A DNA stretch of 64,000 bases from Belliella aquatica. GTDB lineage: Bacteria; Bacteroidota; Bacteroidia; Cytophagales; Cyclobacteriaceae. Below, piece after piece: positions 51,801-60,594 of this stretch; within the stretch, counting starts at the first letter, position 1; the number at the start of each line of letters is the position of its first letter. Location: positions 62,001 to 126,000 of the forward strand of contig NZ_BMFD01000009.1 in NCBI RefSeq assembly GCF_014637795.1, read 5' to 3'. The position numbers and the translations under genes are program-made. Below the pieces are notes generated by a model. The model worked only from the letters and a program-made list of their open reading frames with translations, had not been told where the DNA came from and searched no databases.

Positions 51801-52090
51801 GCATCCATAATAAAGACATCAAAATTACCATAGCGGTCAGATGCAAAAGCGATTTTCTGACTGTCTTTACTCCATACAGGCATAAAATCATGCGCCTCAT
51901 GGAAAGTCAATTGGGTTGCTTTTCCTCCCGATGTCGGTACAGTGTACAGATCACCCTTGTAGGTAAATGCAATCTTAGAAGCATCTGGTGAAATAGCCGA
52001 ATGTCTGAGCCAATTAGGTGCATCCTGTGCAGATGCTAATCCTACGACTCCACTGAGCAATAAACTCAAGTAAATTTTTATGAATTTCAT
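48854..52090 (-). CDS. Tricorn-like S41 family serine protease, exported
   Basis: A 1078-aa protein with a signal peptide (ending GLASAQ). The N-terminal two-thirds are two PD40-type beta-propellers (about 25-560; SPDASKIAFTYKGDLYTV and WSKDSQKIAFASDRYGNFDV are sample repeats). A charged linker (KKDEKKDEKKDDKK, about 580-594), a PDZ domain (about 790-860; IIKGSPLDKSSINVKAGMII) and a C-terminal S41 domain follow. The nucleophile is predicted as S985 in NYSDGHCFACGY, aligned with the tricorn active-site Ser-Asp. The CxxC by the active site plus GTCSFAGW could form a disulfide outside the cytoplasm. It probably degrades peptides in the periplasm. Single gene. Confidence 0.9.
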   Translation of the reverse strand: MKFIKIYLSLLLSGVVGLASAQDAPNWLRHSAISPDASKIAFTYKGDLYTVPTSGGKATQLTFHEAHDFMPVWSKDSQKIAFASDRYGNFDVFIMDAEGGAATRLTYHSSDEMPYTFSADGQTVIFGGVRQDLAEHRQYPTGSQPELYQVPVKGGRIDQVWTLPAEYVKVSADGKKMIYHDKKGGENEWRKRHQSAITRDIWVYDVASKSHKMLTSFGGEDRNPVFAPGEKDIYYLSEENGSFNVFKMNLENPSQKKALTELKDFPVRFLSIAENGTMSFSYDGELYTLKEGESPKKVQVSIKTQPISNTDSYISINGGVREMSISPDGKEIAFIARGEVFVTSVDGSLTKRITNTPEQEQFVQFAPDGKSIVYASERDGKWRIYQAKKIRDKEEPFFYASTLIQEEPLVSNEFDNYQPIISPDGKKLAYIEARRKLIVMDLASKTSVTLMGPEHLMHMRDGDQYFNWSPDSKWLLASYRPTMANGEIVLLDATGKKPMENLTQSGYGDRSAKWVNGGKQMLWFSNRDGLKGFATSGGAQNDVYTLFFTKDAFEKFNLSKDDYDLMKEVEKANKGGEEKKDEKKDEKKDDKKVEELKFDWEDLKERKARLTIHSSSLGDAVLDKEGEKLYYLARFEKGMNLWSTDLRTKETKMELKLDAGSGSLEWDKEMKNLYLLSGGSIAKITNIGTKREAIKISGEMSMDTEAERAHLFEHIKIRTQGAFYTPDMHGVDWEALATSYEKHLPHIGNGYEFAEMLSELIGELNVSHAGARYNRSIPQADATASLGIFMDYTHKGPGIKISEIIKGSPLDKSSINVKAGMIIEKVDGELIASDRDVAQYFNRKADKFTLLEVVDPSNGSRQQITVKPISIGEENRLLYTRWVKKNQEEVEKLSDGKLGYVHIPGMSDGPYRNTYEEMMGKFHDKEGVIVDTRFNGGGDLVADLAMFFTGEKFITYATEDRDLGYEPTFRWTKPTLAMFNEANYSDGHCFACGYTDLNIGKTVGMPTPGTCSFAGWESLPDGTRWGVVPVSAKNKAGEWMENNETAPQFQVKNMPGKIDKGVDQQLEKAVEELLKDVK

Positions 52091-52261
52091 ATATATCGTT
52101 TATAATTAGAATCTAAAAATAGTGAATTTAACGCCAGTGAAAAGAGATTTTTACATTAATGGGGAAATGATCATCCACAAAATATCAGGTATGTAAAAAA
52201 ATCATTTCAACAATTACAGATAATATTGAAAAGTTATCAATTGATCAGCTATCAATGAGCT

Positions 52262-52310
52262 GATATTGTCCGCTAGATGATGGCTGTTCAGGAGCGGATA
52301 ATCATAGAGT
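52262..52310. repeat. Partial copy D of the TIR-bearing element
   Basis: Inverted heptamers TGTCCGCT (about 52267-52274) and AGCGGATA (about 52293-52300) flank an 18-base gap, and the right part reads AGCGGATAATCATA, like the right end of the copies at 42 and 56.6 kb. Only the end motifs are present, so it is probably a remnant. It sits close to the 3' end of the pseudouridine synthase gene. Confidence 0.4.
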
Positions 52311-52326
52311 CAAACATCGCTAAATC

Positions 52327-53994
52327 TTAAAACTCCGCCTGAACTTCAAACTCCATTCGTTCTTTACTGTCAGGATGCGTAAAAGCCAAAAACTCTGCAT
52401 GCAAATGCAAACGATCTGCTTTTTTTCCATACAAATCATCACCCAAAATCGAAGCTCCCAATCCACTTGGGTGGGCAGCATGCATTCTCAATTGATGTGT
52501 TCTTCCTGTAATAGGAATAAATTGAATTCTAGTCAAGCCGTCCGACTCACTCAAAACTCTGAATTTGGTTTGTGAAGGTTTCCCATATTGATAACAGACC
52601 ATCTGCTGTGGTCTATTGTCTAGGTCAACACGAATAGGCAAGTCTATAATCCCTTCTTTCTCCTTAATTTTACCATCCAATACGGCCACATAGCGCTTTT
52701 CAACAGTTCGCTTGATAAATTGAGCTTGAAGTTGCTGATGGGTGATTTTGTTTTTGGCAATAAGCATAATTCCCGAGGTGCTTTGATCTAAGCGATGAAC
52801 CAATATCGCCTCAGGATGCTGTTCCAAAATTCTATTTTGGACCGAATCTGTTACGTTCTTTCCGGGAACAGACAGGAATTCCGCAGGTTTATGGACAATC
52901 ATCAATACATCATCTTCAAAGATAATTTCGAGTTTCTTCCCTTCAGCAGGATTCTTCAAGAGTGGATTGTCCTCTACATCGATATCGGAAAGCATGTGTC
53001 CCAAGATCGGTAAACACTTACTACGACAGGCGGGATAAAATTCTCCATGTTTCCGAATCTCAGATTTTGGGGATTGTCCCCACCAGAATTCCGCCATCGT
53101 CACAGGCTTCAAATTATTCAAAAATGCATAATGCAATAATTTAGGAGCAGCACACTCACCAGCACCTGCCGGGATGGGTAGTTGAAGTTCCTCTGCAAAT
53201 ATTTCTCTCAAACTTTTCCATTTTTGACTGATATTCAAAAACTGATACTGATCGAAAATCTGTTGCTGAAGCTTATTTGACAAATCTTTCCTTTCTTGCT
53301 TGAGCTGTGGTAACTTTTCTTCGTAAACATTCAGCTTAGACTTCAACTCTTCCAGCTTTTCATCCCATTCTTTTACCAAAAGATTAAAAAAGTATTTGTT
53401 TTTCAGACTCTCTTCAACTTGCTCAGCAAGTAGCTTTTCATATTCGATCGCAGTCAAAGTTTGAGCAAGGTCTTTCTTTTTGGCTTTCCTCAATCTTCTC
53501 GCAGCATTGAGTTCCTCCTTCTTCAAAGCAAGCTCTTCAGAAGCTATTCTTTCAGTCTTCATCCATTCTTCTTTCAAAGAAATGTATTCCTGATCTGCTT
53601 CAATTACTTCAATCTCTTGATTGATTCCATTTACTATCAACTCTCCTTTTTTGAAAAATCCATCCTTTTTGAGGATATCAAATACAGGTGGGACAAAATA
53701 ATCATGCTCATTGCTATCCGCAAGTTTCCCCGAAAATGCAGCTAAAAAGCCAAATTCTGAATGCTCATTTTGAACGACCAAAACACCAAACATCTTCCCA
53801 ATCACCAAACCCGAATCAGCTGGATTTAAACCAAAATTATGTTTCCAGTCACTCTGATTTTGAAGATATACTTGAAGCTGTTCGGCTGCTTGGATAGCCA
53901 AAGGATGTGCTTCATAGTAAAAAGGATAAGTGAATTTTATTGGAATCTCTATTCCTGCAATGGGTTTGTGAAAAGGGATAAATCTATCGGACAC
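52327..53994 (-). CDS. RluA-family pseudouridine synthase with N-terminal extension
   Basis: A 555-aa protein. The C-terminal 200 residues are a standard RluA catalytic domain: IIFEDDVLMIVHKPAEFLSV, then LVHRLDQSTSGIML with catalytic D403, RYVAVLDGKI and GRTHQLRMH. The extension of about 350 residues contains an opening domain (PFYYEAHPLAIQAA), a long lysine/glutamate-rich coiled coil (about 135-250), and a cysteine-containing stretch AGAGECAAPKLLHYAF with FYPACRSKCLPILGHML. It converts uridine to pseudouridine in rRNA or tRNA; the extension's job is unknown. The start is a GTG at 53994. Single gene. Confidence 0.87.
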   Translation of the reverse strand: MSDRFIPFHKPIAGIEIPIKFTYPFYYEAHPLAIQAAEQLQVYLQNQSDWKHNFGLNPADSGLVIGKMFGVLVVQNEHSEFGFLAAFSGKLADSNEHDYFVPPVFDILKKDGFFKKGELIVNGINQEIEVIEADQEYISLKEEWMKTERIASEELALKKEELNAARRLRKAKKKDLAQTLTAIEYEKLLAEQVEESLKNKYFFNLLVKEWDEKLEELKSKLNVYEEKLPQLKQERKDLSNKLQQQIFDQYQFLNISQKWKSLREIFAEELQLPIPAGAGECAAPKLLHYAFLNNLKPVTMAEFWWGQSPKSEIRKHGEFYPACRSKCLPILGHMLSDIDVEDNPLLKNPAEGKKLEIIFEDDVLMIVHKPAEFLSVPGKNVTDSVQNRILEQHPEAILVHRLDQSTSGIMLIAKNKITHQQLQAQFIKRTVEKRYVAVLDGKIKEKEGIIDLPIRVDLDNRPQQMVCYQYGKPSQTKFRVLSESDGLTRIQFIPITGRTHQLRMHAAHPSGLGASILGDDLYGKKADRLHLHAEFLAFTHPDSKERMEFEVQAEF

Positions 53995-54158
53995 TGAATA
54001 TAATTTCTATTGGAAAACAAATGTAGGATGATAAATTGGTTTCTTCTAAAAATTCATAATTCTTAAGCAATATCAAACTTTGTATCATGTACTATCTCAA
54101 TGAAATGAGAACCTATTCGTTTAAACTGAGTATATTTAAGTAAATCAATTTTAAACTT

Positions 54159-56447
54159 ATGATTAACGCAGAAGAACTTCAAAAGAACCCAAAATTGTAT
54201 ATTTTTCTTCCTTTATATTACACCCTTTGGGCAGATAGTGTTTTGACGCCAACGGAGGTTTTGGAAATGCAAAAATTGATTGACAGTCAGAAATGGCTTC
54301 AAAATCACGAGAAAGAATGGCTTCTAAAAAACATCAATCCTGCTAAACCTCCAAAATCCAAGGAATTGAAATCTTGGAAGAATAAAATCAAAGAACTAAA
54401 ACTGGAGAATTTAGAAGACCTTTCTCAGATTGGAATTGCTTTGGCAAAAAAGCATGACTCTTCAATACAAATCGAAAAAGCTATAATCGATGATTTCAAG
54501 GAAGCAGAATTAGCCTTAGGTTTATTAAGCAGAGAAGCAGGATACGCTTTCAAATCAGGACATCAAACTATCACCACAGCGCATAAAAAAGCCTATAATT
54601 TTGATATTGGCAAGATGACGGCACTTTTAGATGGTAATCAAGCTGATTTGATCAAGAAAGTAAAAGCTGTCATTACTGATCCATCATTTGCTTACAAAGA
54701 ATATGATAGCTTACTGGAGCAAAGAGAGCAGGTATTGCAGTGGTGCAAAGATTTAGCTGATCAAGGTTTTGGGGCATGGGCTTTTCCAAAATATGCAAAT
54801 GGAAAGGACGACATGGAAGGGTATTTCACCATCATGGAAACACTCTCTTACCATGATTTGAGTATGGTGATTAAGTTTGGTGTGCAGTTTGGCCTTTGGG
54901 GAATGAGTGTTTTTTTCTTGGGAACAGACAAGCATCATCAAAAATACCTCAAGGATATCGGAAGTCTTAAACTTCCTGGTTGCTTCGCTATGACTGAAAC
55001 AGGTCACGGGTCAAACGTAAGAGGGCTGGAAACTACAGCAACTTATGATCACGATAAGAAAACTTTCATCATCCACACACCAAATCCTGATGCCAGAAAA
55101 GAGTATATAGGAAATGCTGCCTTGCATGGACAGATGGCTACCGTGTTTGCAAAATTGATCATCGATGGAGAGGATTATGGTGTCAATGCCTTTGTTGTGC
55201 CCTTACGAAATGTAGAAGGTGAAATGGTGCACGGTGTGAAAATCGAAGATTGCGGGAGGAAGATGGGTCTAAATGGCGTCGATAATGGCGTGATTTACTT
55301 CGACAATGTGGAAATCCCAAAGGAAAATATGTTGGATAAATTTGCTTCTGTAAACGAAGCAGGTGAATTTGAAAGCCCGATCAATTCAGATAACAGAAGA
55401 TTTTTTACTATGCTTGGAACGCTTGTTGGTGGGCGAATTGGTATTCCTAGATCGGCTGTGTCAGCAACTAAAACAGGACTTACCATAGCCATCAGACATG
55501 CCGAAAAAAGAAAACAATTTGGTCCTGAGGGTGGAGAAGAAGTGCCTATCATGAATTATAGAATGCATCAAAGAAGGTTGATGCCACCTTTGGCTACTTC
55601 TTATGCGCTTCATTTTGCTCTCCGGTATCTTACTCAGCGTTTTCTCAAAAGAACAGAAGAAGAAGCTCAGGAAATCGAAGCATTGGCAGCTGGGTTGAAA
55701 GCATACGCTACCAGTTTCACCACTACTACTCTTCAAGAGTGTCGGGAAGCTTGCGGAGGAAAAGGCTACTTGTCTGAAAATAGAATCGATGCACTCAAAA
55801 ACGATACTGATGTTTACACCACTTTTGAGGGCGACAATGTGGTCTTGATGCAGCTTGTTGCTAAGAATCGATTAACAGAATTTAGACAGGAGTTTGGCGA
55901 CATGAATATGTTCACCATTTTCAATTATATCACCAATCAGGCGAAAACATCCATTACGGAAAAGAACCCACTTATCATCAGAAGTACCGATCAAACCCAT
56001 TTGCTTGATATGGATTTTCATCTTAGTGCTTTCAAATACCGCGAAAGGGCGATTTTGTCAAGTGCGGCACAAAGGATCAAGAAGCATATTGACGATGGAA
56101 TGGATTCTTTTGATGCCTTCAATGTGGTGCAGCATCATTTGGTCAATGTTGGTCAGGCCTATATTGAAAGGGTAATTTTAGAAGAGTTTCAAAAAGAGGT
56201 CATGGATACCAATGATGTTGAATGCAGAGATGCGCTATTACAACTTTGTCAACTATACGCACTTCATACAATCGAAAAAAATCGAGGTTGGTACCTCGAG
56301 CAAGGATATATGGAAGGAGTCAAAACCAAAGCAATAAGAAAGGAAGTCAATCAACTCTGCTGGGAAGTGCGGAAAAATGCTTTGGCACTGACAGATGCTT
56401 TTGATATTCCTGAAAGTTGTATCGCCGCTCCAATAGCAAGGTGTTAA
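54159..56447 (+). CDS. Acyl-CoA oxidase/dehydrogenase-like protein
   Basis: A 762-aa flavoprotein of the acyl-CoA oxidase type, much longer than simple dehydrogenases. Motifs are CFAMTETGHGSNVRGLETTA (FAD/substrate loop, about residues 275-294), IRHAEKRKQFGPEGGEE, ACGGKGYLSENR and the catalytic glutamate in TTFEGDNVVLMQ. The N-terminal 130 residues form a helical extension. It oxidises long-chain acyl-CoA to enoyl-CoA, passing electrons to oxygen (oxidase) or to ETF (dehydrogenase); the sequence favours an oxidase-type fold but does not settle the acceptor. Single gene ended by a strong terminator. It adds to the acyl-CoA genes at 1.6-4.6 kb. Confidence 0.88.
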   Translation: MINAEELQKNPKLYIFLPLYYTLWADSVLTPTEVLEMQKLIDSQKWLQNHEKEWLLKNINPAKPPKSKELKSWKNKIKELKLENLEDLSQIGIALAKKHDSSIQIEKAIIDDFKEAELALGLLSREAGYAFKSGHQTITTAHKKAYNFDIGKMTALLDGNQADLIKKVKAVITDPSFAYKEYDSLLEQREQVLQWCKDLADQGFGAWAFPKYANGKDDMEGYFTIMETLSYHDLSMVIKFGVQFGLWGMSVFFLGTDKHHQKYLKDIGSLKLPGCFAMTETGHGSNVRGLETTATYDHDKKTFIIHTPNPDARKEYIGNAALHGQMATVFAKLIIDGEDYGVNAFVVPLRNVEGEMVHGVKIEDCGRKMGLNGVDNGVIYFDNVEIPKENMLDKFASVNEAGEFESPINSDNRRFFTMLGTLVGGRIGIPRSAVSATKTGLTIAIRHAEKRKQFGPEGGEEVPIMNYRMHQRRLMPPLATSYALHFALRYLTQRFLKRTEEEAQEIEALAAGLKAYATSFTTTTLQECREACGGKGYLSENRIDALKNDTDVYTTFEGDNVVLMQLVAKNRLTEFRQEFGDMNMFTIFNYITNQAKTSITEKNPLIIRSTDQTHLLDMDFHLSAFKYRERAILSSAAQRIKKHIDDGMDSFDAFNVVQHHLVNVGQAYIERVILEEFQKEVMDTNDVECRDALLQLCQLYALHTIEKNRGWYLEQGYMEGVKTKAIRKEVNQLCWEVRKNALALTDAFDIPESCIAAPIARC

Positions 56448-56465
56448 ATCCAACCCGAACACAAA

Positions 56466-56500
56466 AAAACCTGCTTCATTTAACTAAGAAGCAGGTTTTT
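56466..56500 (+). terminator. Terminator of the acyl-CoA oxidase-like gene
   Basis: A 12-bp perfect stem (aaaacctgcttc/gaagcaggtttt) has a T-rich tail. Confidence 0.92.
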
Positions 56501-56516
56501 CATTTTTTAAATATAA

Positions 56517-56692
56517 GTATACGTATATCCGCTTTCACAGCAGTAGCCATACAAAGTAGTTTATTTTAAAGTAATTGATTCACTAATTACTAATCGACTA
56601 ATAACGCTCGTGCCCTGTGGCGGAAATAAGGTTATTCGCAAGATCATTTGTGATAAATATGCATACAGGTTTCATTGCGAATAATCATATTA
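56517..56692. mobile_element. MITE-like element, copy C (176 bp, TIR 29 bp)
   Basis: The terminal 29-bp segments (56517-56545 and 56664-56692) are imperfect inverted repeats sharing the TATnCGC core. The left end reads ACGTATATCCGCTTTC and continues CAGCAGTAGCCAT, as in copy B (reverse orientation). The right end (TTCATTGCGAATAATCATAT) matches copy B at 26 of 29 bases. The middle differs between the copies in sequence and length. It lies between convergent genes, 4 bp from the stop codon of the S9 peptidase gene. It has no coding capacity. Confidence 0.75.
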
Positions 56693-56696
56693 GAAA

Positions 56697-58919
56697 TTAT
56701 TTATCATCTCCGTCCTTTTTCTCTTTATTAAAATGTTTTTCATAAAATTCAAAGACTCTGTTCCAGTGATCGTGAAAATCGCTTTCGTTTGAAGCAGCTC
56801 CTGCACCATGACCGCCATTGAGGTAGTTAACCCATACCACGTCTTTTCCTAATCGTCTCATGGCGTAATAAAGCTCTCTCGAGTTAGTTCCAGGTACGTT
56901 CCAATCACCTTCACCTGTCATGATCATGTGTGGAGTTTTGATCCGATCAGCATAAAGCACAGCTGTTGTCGCCAAATACTTCAAAGGTTCATCCCAAAGT
57001 GTTCCTCCTATCCTATCCTGTCCATATTCGGCAGCAGTATAATTTCTCGTTCCAATCTTAGGACTATCTCCCAAGAAACTCATGATGTTTACCTTTCCAG
57101 AAATATTGATCGCTGCTGCAAACCTGTCTGTCTGTGTGATCAATAATGAAGTTGCATAACCACCGTAACTTCCACCTTGAACACCCACTTTATCGTTGTC
57201 TACTTTTCCTTCGTCTACCAGTTTGTTGATCGCTGCAGTAATGCCTTTTACCCAAGCTTCACCGGGATAACCCATCTCTAAATCCACCGAAGGACGCAAA
57301 GCGAAATAACCTTGATTGGCAAATAAATTCATATTTCTATTGTAACCATTCGCAAAAAAACCTTCGTAAACTTCACATACCAAAGGGTATTTCTTTCCCT
57401 CTTCATAATCTACAGGGTAATATAAAATCCCCTTCAACTCTTTTCCATCTACATTTCTATAAGTTATTAACTCTGAACGGGTTAATTTCTTTTCGTTCAT
57501 CCATGGATTCAAATTAGTCAGCGTTTGCATTTCATTGAAACTCCAATCTGTCACAACCACGTCTGAAGGCATATTCCCATCTGAAAGATTCAAAACCACT
57601 ACCTCAGAATTTTTGGCAAACTGAACACCTGAATAAAGATTTTTATCTATTCGAATGTCTTCCATTTTCTGCTCGGCTAGGTCAAATTTCACAAAGCCTC
57701 TTTTCCATTCATTTTTATCACTGTAGCTGAAATACAGGTAGCGTTCGTCCTTTGACCAATTTTCAAAATTTAAGCTAGGAGCACTTTCTTTGTCTTTTGG
57801 AAATTCATAAACCATTTTTAAGTCCTCACCATTAGTATCTACCAACCAATATCCTTTATCAGAACTTAATAATAATTTTCCTTCCTGTGGACTCCAGGTC
57901 ATGATTGAAAACTTCACTTCCTTTTTCTTTTCTTCATCGGAATAAGCTTTTCCTTTTGTCAAATTCTTAACATCATCAGTTCCTAGTGTTTGGATGTACA
58001 CCTGACCCGAATCAACCCAGGCATACTTAGATTTCGAATCAGACCAATTGAAATTCCTTCTCTGCTTGTTCTTTTTATACAACAAATAAGTGGAATCAGG
58101 ATTTGAAAGCATCTTGTAAGCGACTTGGTAATCCGCTCCTTCATTCCGAACGTAGGCAGTTTTGGTAGGGAGAGTTTCGCTGAAAATTAGATTTTGGCCA
58201 TCTTCTGAAATATTTATCCCAGAGTAATTAGACTCTTCCAATAGCTTTACAGCAGCACCATTGTTCTTATTCACTTTGAGGATAGTAGTCAGACTGTTTG
58301 TATTCCTGATTTCATCCCACTTCAAAAACGGTTTGTTTCCATCATAAACGACAATTGGTCCTTTTGTCGCTTCATTGTATAGCGTCATGGCACGTTCCAT
58401 CCATGAAGCTTCTCTTGCATTAACAATCACTGCCTCACTATCTGGAGTCCAAGTCAAAGACGAGTTTGCTAAAAGTGGCGTTCCAGAAATCTTGATTTCC
58501 TTCAATCTCTTTCTTTCCACATCGAAGTGCATCAAGTGCAAAGACTCCCCTTTTTGTTCTAAAAACACCAGCTCCTTGCTATTTGGCGCCCAAGAAATTG
58601 AAGTTACTTTGGCTGCATCTTTATAAGGCCTTATTTCTTCTAAAGTTGCTGTATGGATAATGACAAAATCTCCTGCCGAGACATTGACATAACTTGGATC
58701 TTGAAATCTAAAATGATCCACATCGAATCGGGCACTGCCATCAGCGATTAAGCCTGCTAGGTATTTCCCATCATCTGATAGATTTTGACTGCTGATAGAC
58801 TTTACCTTAATGGCATCAGCTATCGTGAAGCGTGTTTTTTGTGCAAATACATCCACTTGAATAGATATAAGCAGCAAGAATATAAAACTAAAGGTGTAGC
58901 GTTTTTTCATAATAAACAT
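56697..58919 (-). CDS. S9 family (prolyl-oligopeptidase-like) exported peptidase
   Basis: A 740-aa exported serine peptidase. The signal peptide ends VDVFAQ; starts at 58919 or 58910 (a second Met) are both possible. Residues about 30-480 form a beta-propeller that limits substrate size. The alpha/beta hydrolase domain has nucleophile S584 in VQGGSYGGYA, D672 in GEGDWNVPGT and H704 in NGGHGAG. It cuts short peptides, often after Pro or dipeptidyl units. A role in periplasmic peptide use, beside the S41 and M28 enzymes of this window, is likely. Single gene. Confidence 0.92.
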   Translation of the reverse strand: MFIMKKRYTFSFIFLLLISIQVDVFAQKTRFTIADAIKVKSISSQNLSDDGKYLAGLIADGSARFDVDHFRFQDPSYVNVSAGDFVIIHTATLEEIRPYKDAAKVTSISWAPNSKELVFLEQKGESLHLMHFDVERKRLKEIKISGTPLLANSSLTWTPDSEAVIVNAREASWMERAMTLYNEATKGPIVVYDGNKPFLKWDEIRNTNSLTTILKVNKNNGAAVKLLEESNYSGINISEDGQNLIFSETLPTKTAYVRNEGADYQVAYKMLSNPDSTYLLYKKNKQRRNFNWSDSKSKYAWVDSGQVYIQTLGTDDVKNLTKGKAYSDEEKKKEVKFSIMTWSPQEGKLLLSSDKGYWLVDTNGEDLKMVYEFPKDKESAPSLNFENWSKDERYLYFSYSDKNEWKRGFVKFDLAEQKMEDIRIDKNLYSGVQFAKNSEVVVLNLSDGNMPSDVVVTDWSFNEMQTLTNLNPWMNEKKLTRSELITYRNVDGKELKGILYYPVDYEEGKKYPLVCEVYEGFFANGYNRNMNLFANQGYFALRPSVDLEMGYPGEAWVKGITAAINKLVDEGKVDNDKVGVQGGSYGGYATSLLITQTDRFAAAINISGKVNIMSFLGDSPKIGTRNYTAAEYGQDRIGGTLWDEPLKYLATTAVLYADRIKTPHMIMTGEGDWNVPGTNSRELYYAMRRLGKDVVWVNYLNGGHGAGAASNESDFHDHWNRVFEFYEKHFNKEKKDGDDK

Positions 58920-59144
58920 TTTGTATGAAGGGAAAATAGAAATGATTTTCTTGAATTACTATCTCTTTTGTGATGAACCGTTTCATTTTCTTTTGACTGA
59001 CAATTTTTTAAATATCATTTCTCCAAAAACTAAAATCAAATGAATTCGTAAAAATTTGTAGTTAAAATTTTAATTATCAGGTGAATTTCAACAGATTTAA
59101 TTTGTAGCTTTAATCCTAATTCAATCATAATAAACATTTTAGTA

Positions 59145-60527
59145 ATGACAAAAACTTTACAAAGCACTTTCTTCCTAAGCTTATTTTTATTGGTCTTTGG
59201 ATTTCAAATTCAATCCTCAGCTCAGGGAATCTATACCGCTCGAGGATATTGGGAAGAGTCTAATAAGCAAACTTATAAGACCATCAAGCTCAAGCAAGCT
59301 GTGGGCGATTCTATTTCTGATGAAGAGATCTCTTATCTATTAGACTTCGAGGATTATCTCAATAATTACTACGCAAAGCTTTCTGAGTATGAAAAAGAAA
59401 TTTATCAAAAAATGAAAGTTCAGTGGGATAGAGAATTAACTGCTCCTAAAAGAATCGAAACACAGCCTGAGGAATTTGAATGGAGAGGAATTGATCGAGC
59501 CGTAAGCGTTGGCTATGGTTTATATTATGGGGCAAGTCTGGTATCATTATTCGAGATAGACAATGCAGGAATAGTAGGGATTCCTTTAATAACAGGTGGT
59601 TTGTGGGCATTAGGTCCAATTATTAATCCAAAAAAATATGAAAATATTGATCGCTCTGTTGTTAGGGCGGGTAATGCTGGTAAATTTCTAGGTTTGATAT
59701 ATGGTGGTTCTCTGGGTTTGGTAGTGGCTGGAGGAAACTATCCTAACAATGAAGGGAAAGCAGCATTCATTATGTCTTCAGTTGGAAGTATAGCCTTAGG
59801 AGAGGTAGCTTTTCAAATGCAAAAAAACAGAAGATACTCAGATGGTCACATTGAAATTATGCGGCATCATGGTGTTTTAGGAGCGTTTTCAGGATTGTCT
59901 ATAGCCGCTGCTGCCGATGGTGATACTGGAAGGCCATTTGGTATTGCATCAATACTTGGTACAACAGCTGGACTTGCCTTAGGAAACATGGCCTCAAAGA
60001 AATATCCCTATACTAGAGGCGATAGCAGGTATGCTACTAATATGAGTTCTGTCGGTGTCGGTTTCGGTTTCGCCATCTCGACTCAAATTGCTCAAAATGG
60101 TGGTGATCAAGTCTTACTTTTAGTCCCAGCTGGTATGGGAATTTTAGGAACATATATAGGTCAAAAAAATACACAAGGAGTTAATCTTACAGCAAGACAA
60201 GGCAGTACAATTAATTATGCTTCTGGTGGCGCGGCGCTTCTAGGTCTTGGGGTTACTGCTTTAGCCCAAAGTGATTCCCCAGTAGTAGTATTGGGTGTAG
60301 CCTCAGGCTTTGCTTTGATCACCCAAGAATATCTATTTGCAAAGTATAAGAAAGAAAATTTAAACTTCAATCTTTCCCGACAAAGCTTAAGCGGGGACAT
60401 TAAATATTCTTTAAAGTTCCACCCAGAGAATTATATTCTCAATCAGCAGCTACAATCCAAAGCTACAATCATGAGTTCATACTCACAGCTTTCAACGCCG
60501 ATTATCAACTTTAATCTGACCTTTTAA
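59145..60527 (+). CDS. Exported protein of unknown function, 460 aa, Gly-rich
   Basis: No family is recognised. The protein has a signal peptide ending SSAQ (about residue 27), a charged helical region (about 30-120) and a long Gly/Ala/Ser-rich section (about 120-380). This section contains several weakly similar hydrophobic units with small residues, such as LGLIYGGSLGLVVAGGNYPN, LGAFSGLSIAAAADGD, LGTTAGLALGNMA and VGVGFGFAISTQI. The hydrophobic units could be membrane helices packed by small residues, or strands. The last 70 residues are polar and end in an aromatic (INFNLTF), as in outer-membrane proteins. Single gene with a terminator. Confidence 0.68.
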   Translation: MTKTLQSTFFLSLFLLVFGFQIQSSAQGIYTARGYWEESNKQTYKTIKLKQAVGDSISDEEISYLLDFEDYLNNYYAKLSEYEKEIYQKMKVQWDRELTAPKRIETQPEEFEWRGIDRAVSVGYGLYYGASLVSLFEIDNAGIVGIPLITGGLWALGPIINPKKYENIDRSVVRAGNAGKFLGLIYGGSLGLVVAGGNYPNNEGKAAFIMSSVGSIALGEVAFQMQKNRRYSDGHIEIMRHHGVLGAFSGLSIAAAADGDTGRPFGIASILGTTAGLALGNMASKKYPYTRGDSRYATNMSSVGVGFGFAISTQIAQNGGDQVLLLVPAGMGILGTYIGQKNTQGVNLTARQGSTINYASGGAALLGLGVTALAQSDSPVVVLGVASGFALITQEYLFAKYKKENLNFNLSRQSLSGDIKYSLKFHPENYILNQQLQSKATIMSSYSQLSTPIINFNLTF

Positions 60528-60536
60528 GAATATCAA

Positions 60537-60580
60537 AAAAACCAACCCACGTCTTTCAAGGATGTGGGTTAGTTTTATTT
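60537..60580 (+). terminator. Bidirectional terminator
   Basis: An 11-bp stem with one mismatch (aaccaacccac/gtgggttagtt) has an A-rich left and a T-rich right flank, between the convergent 460-aa protein gene and the 77-aa protein gene. Confidence 0.8.
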
Positions 60581-60594
60581 AATAGTAAATCAAA

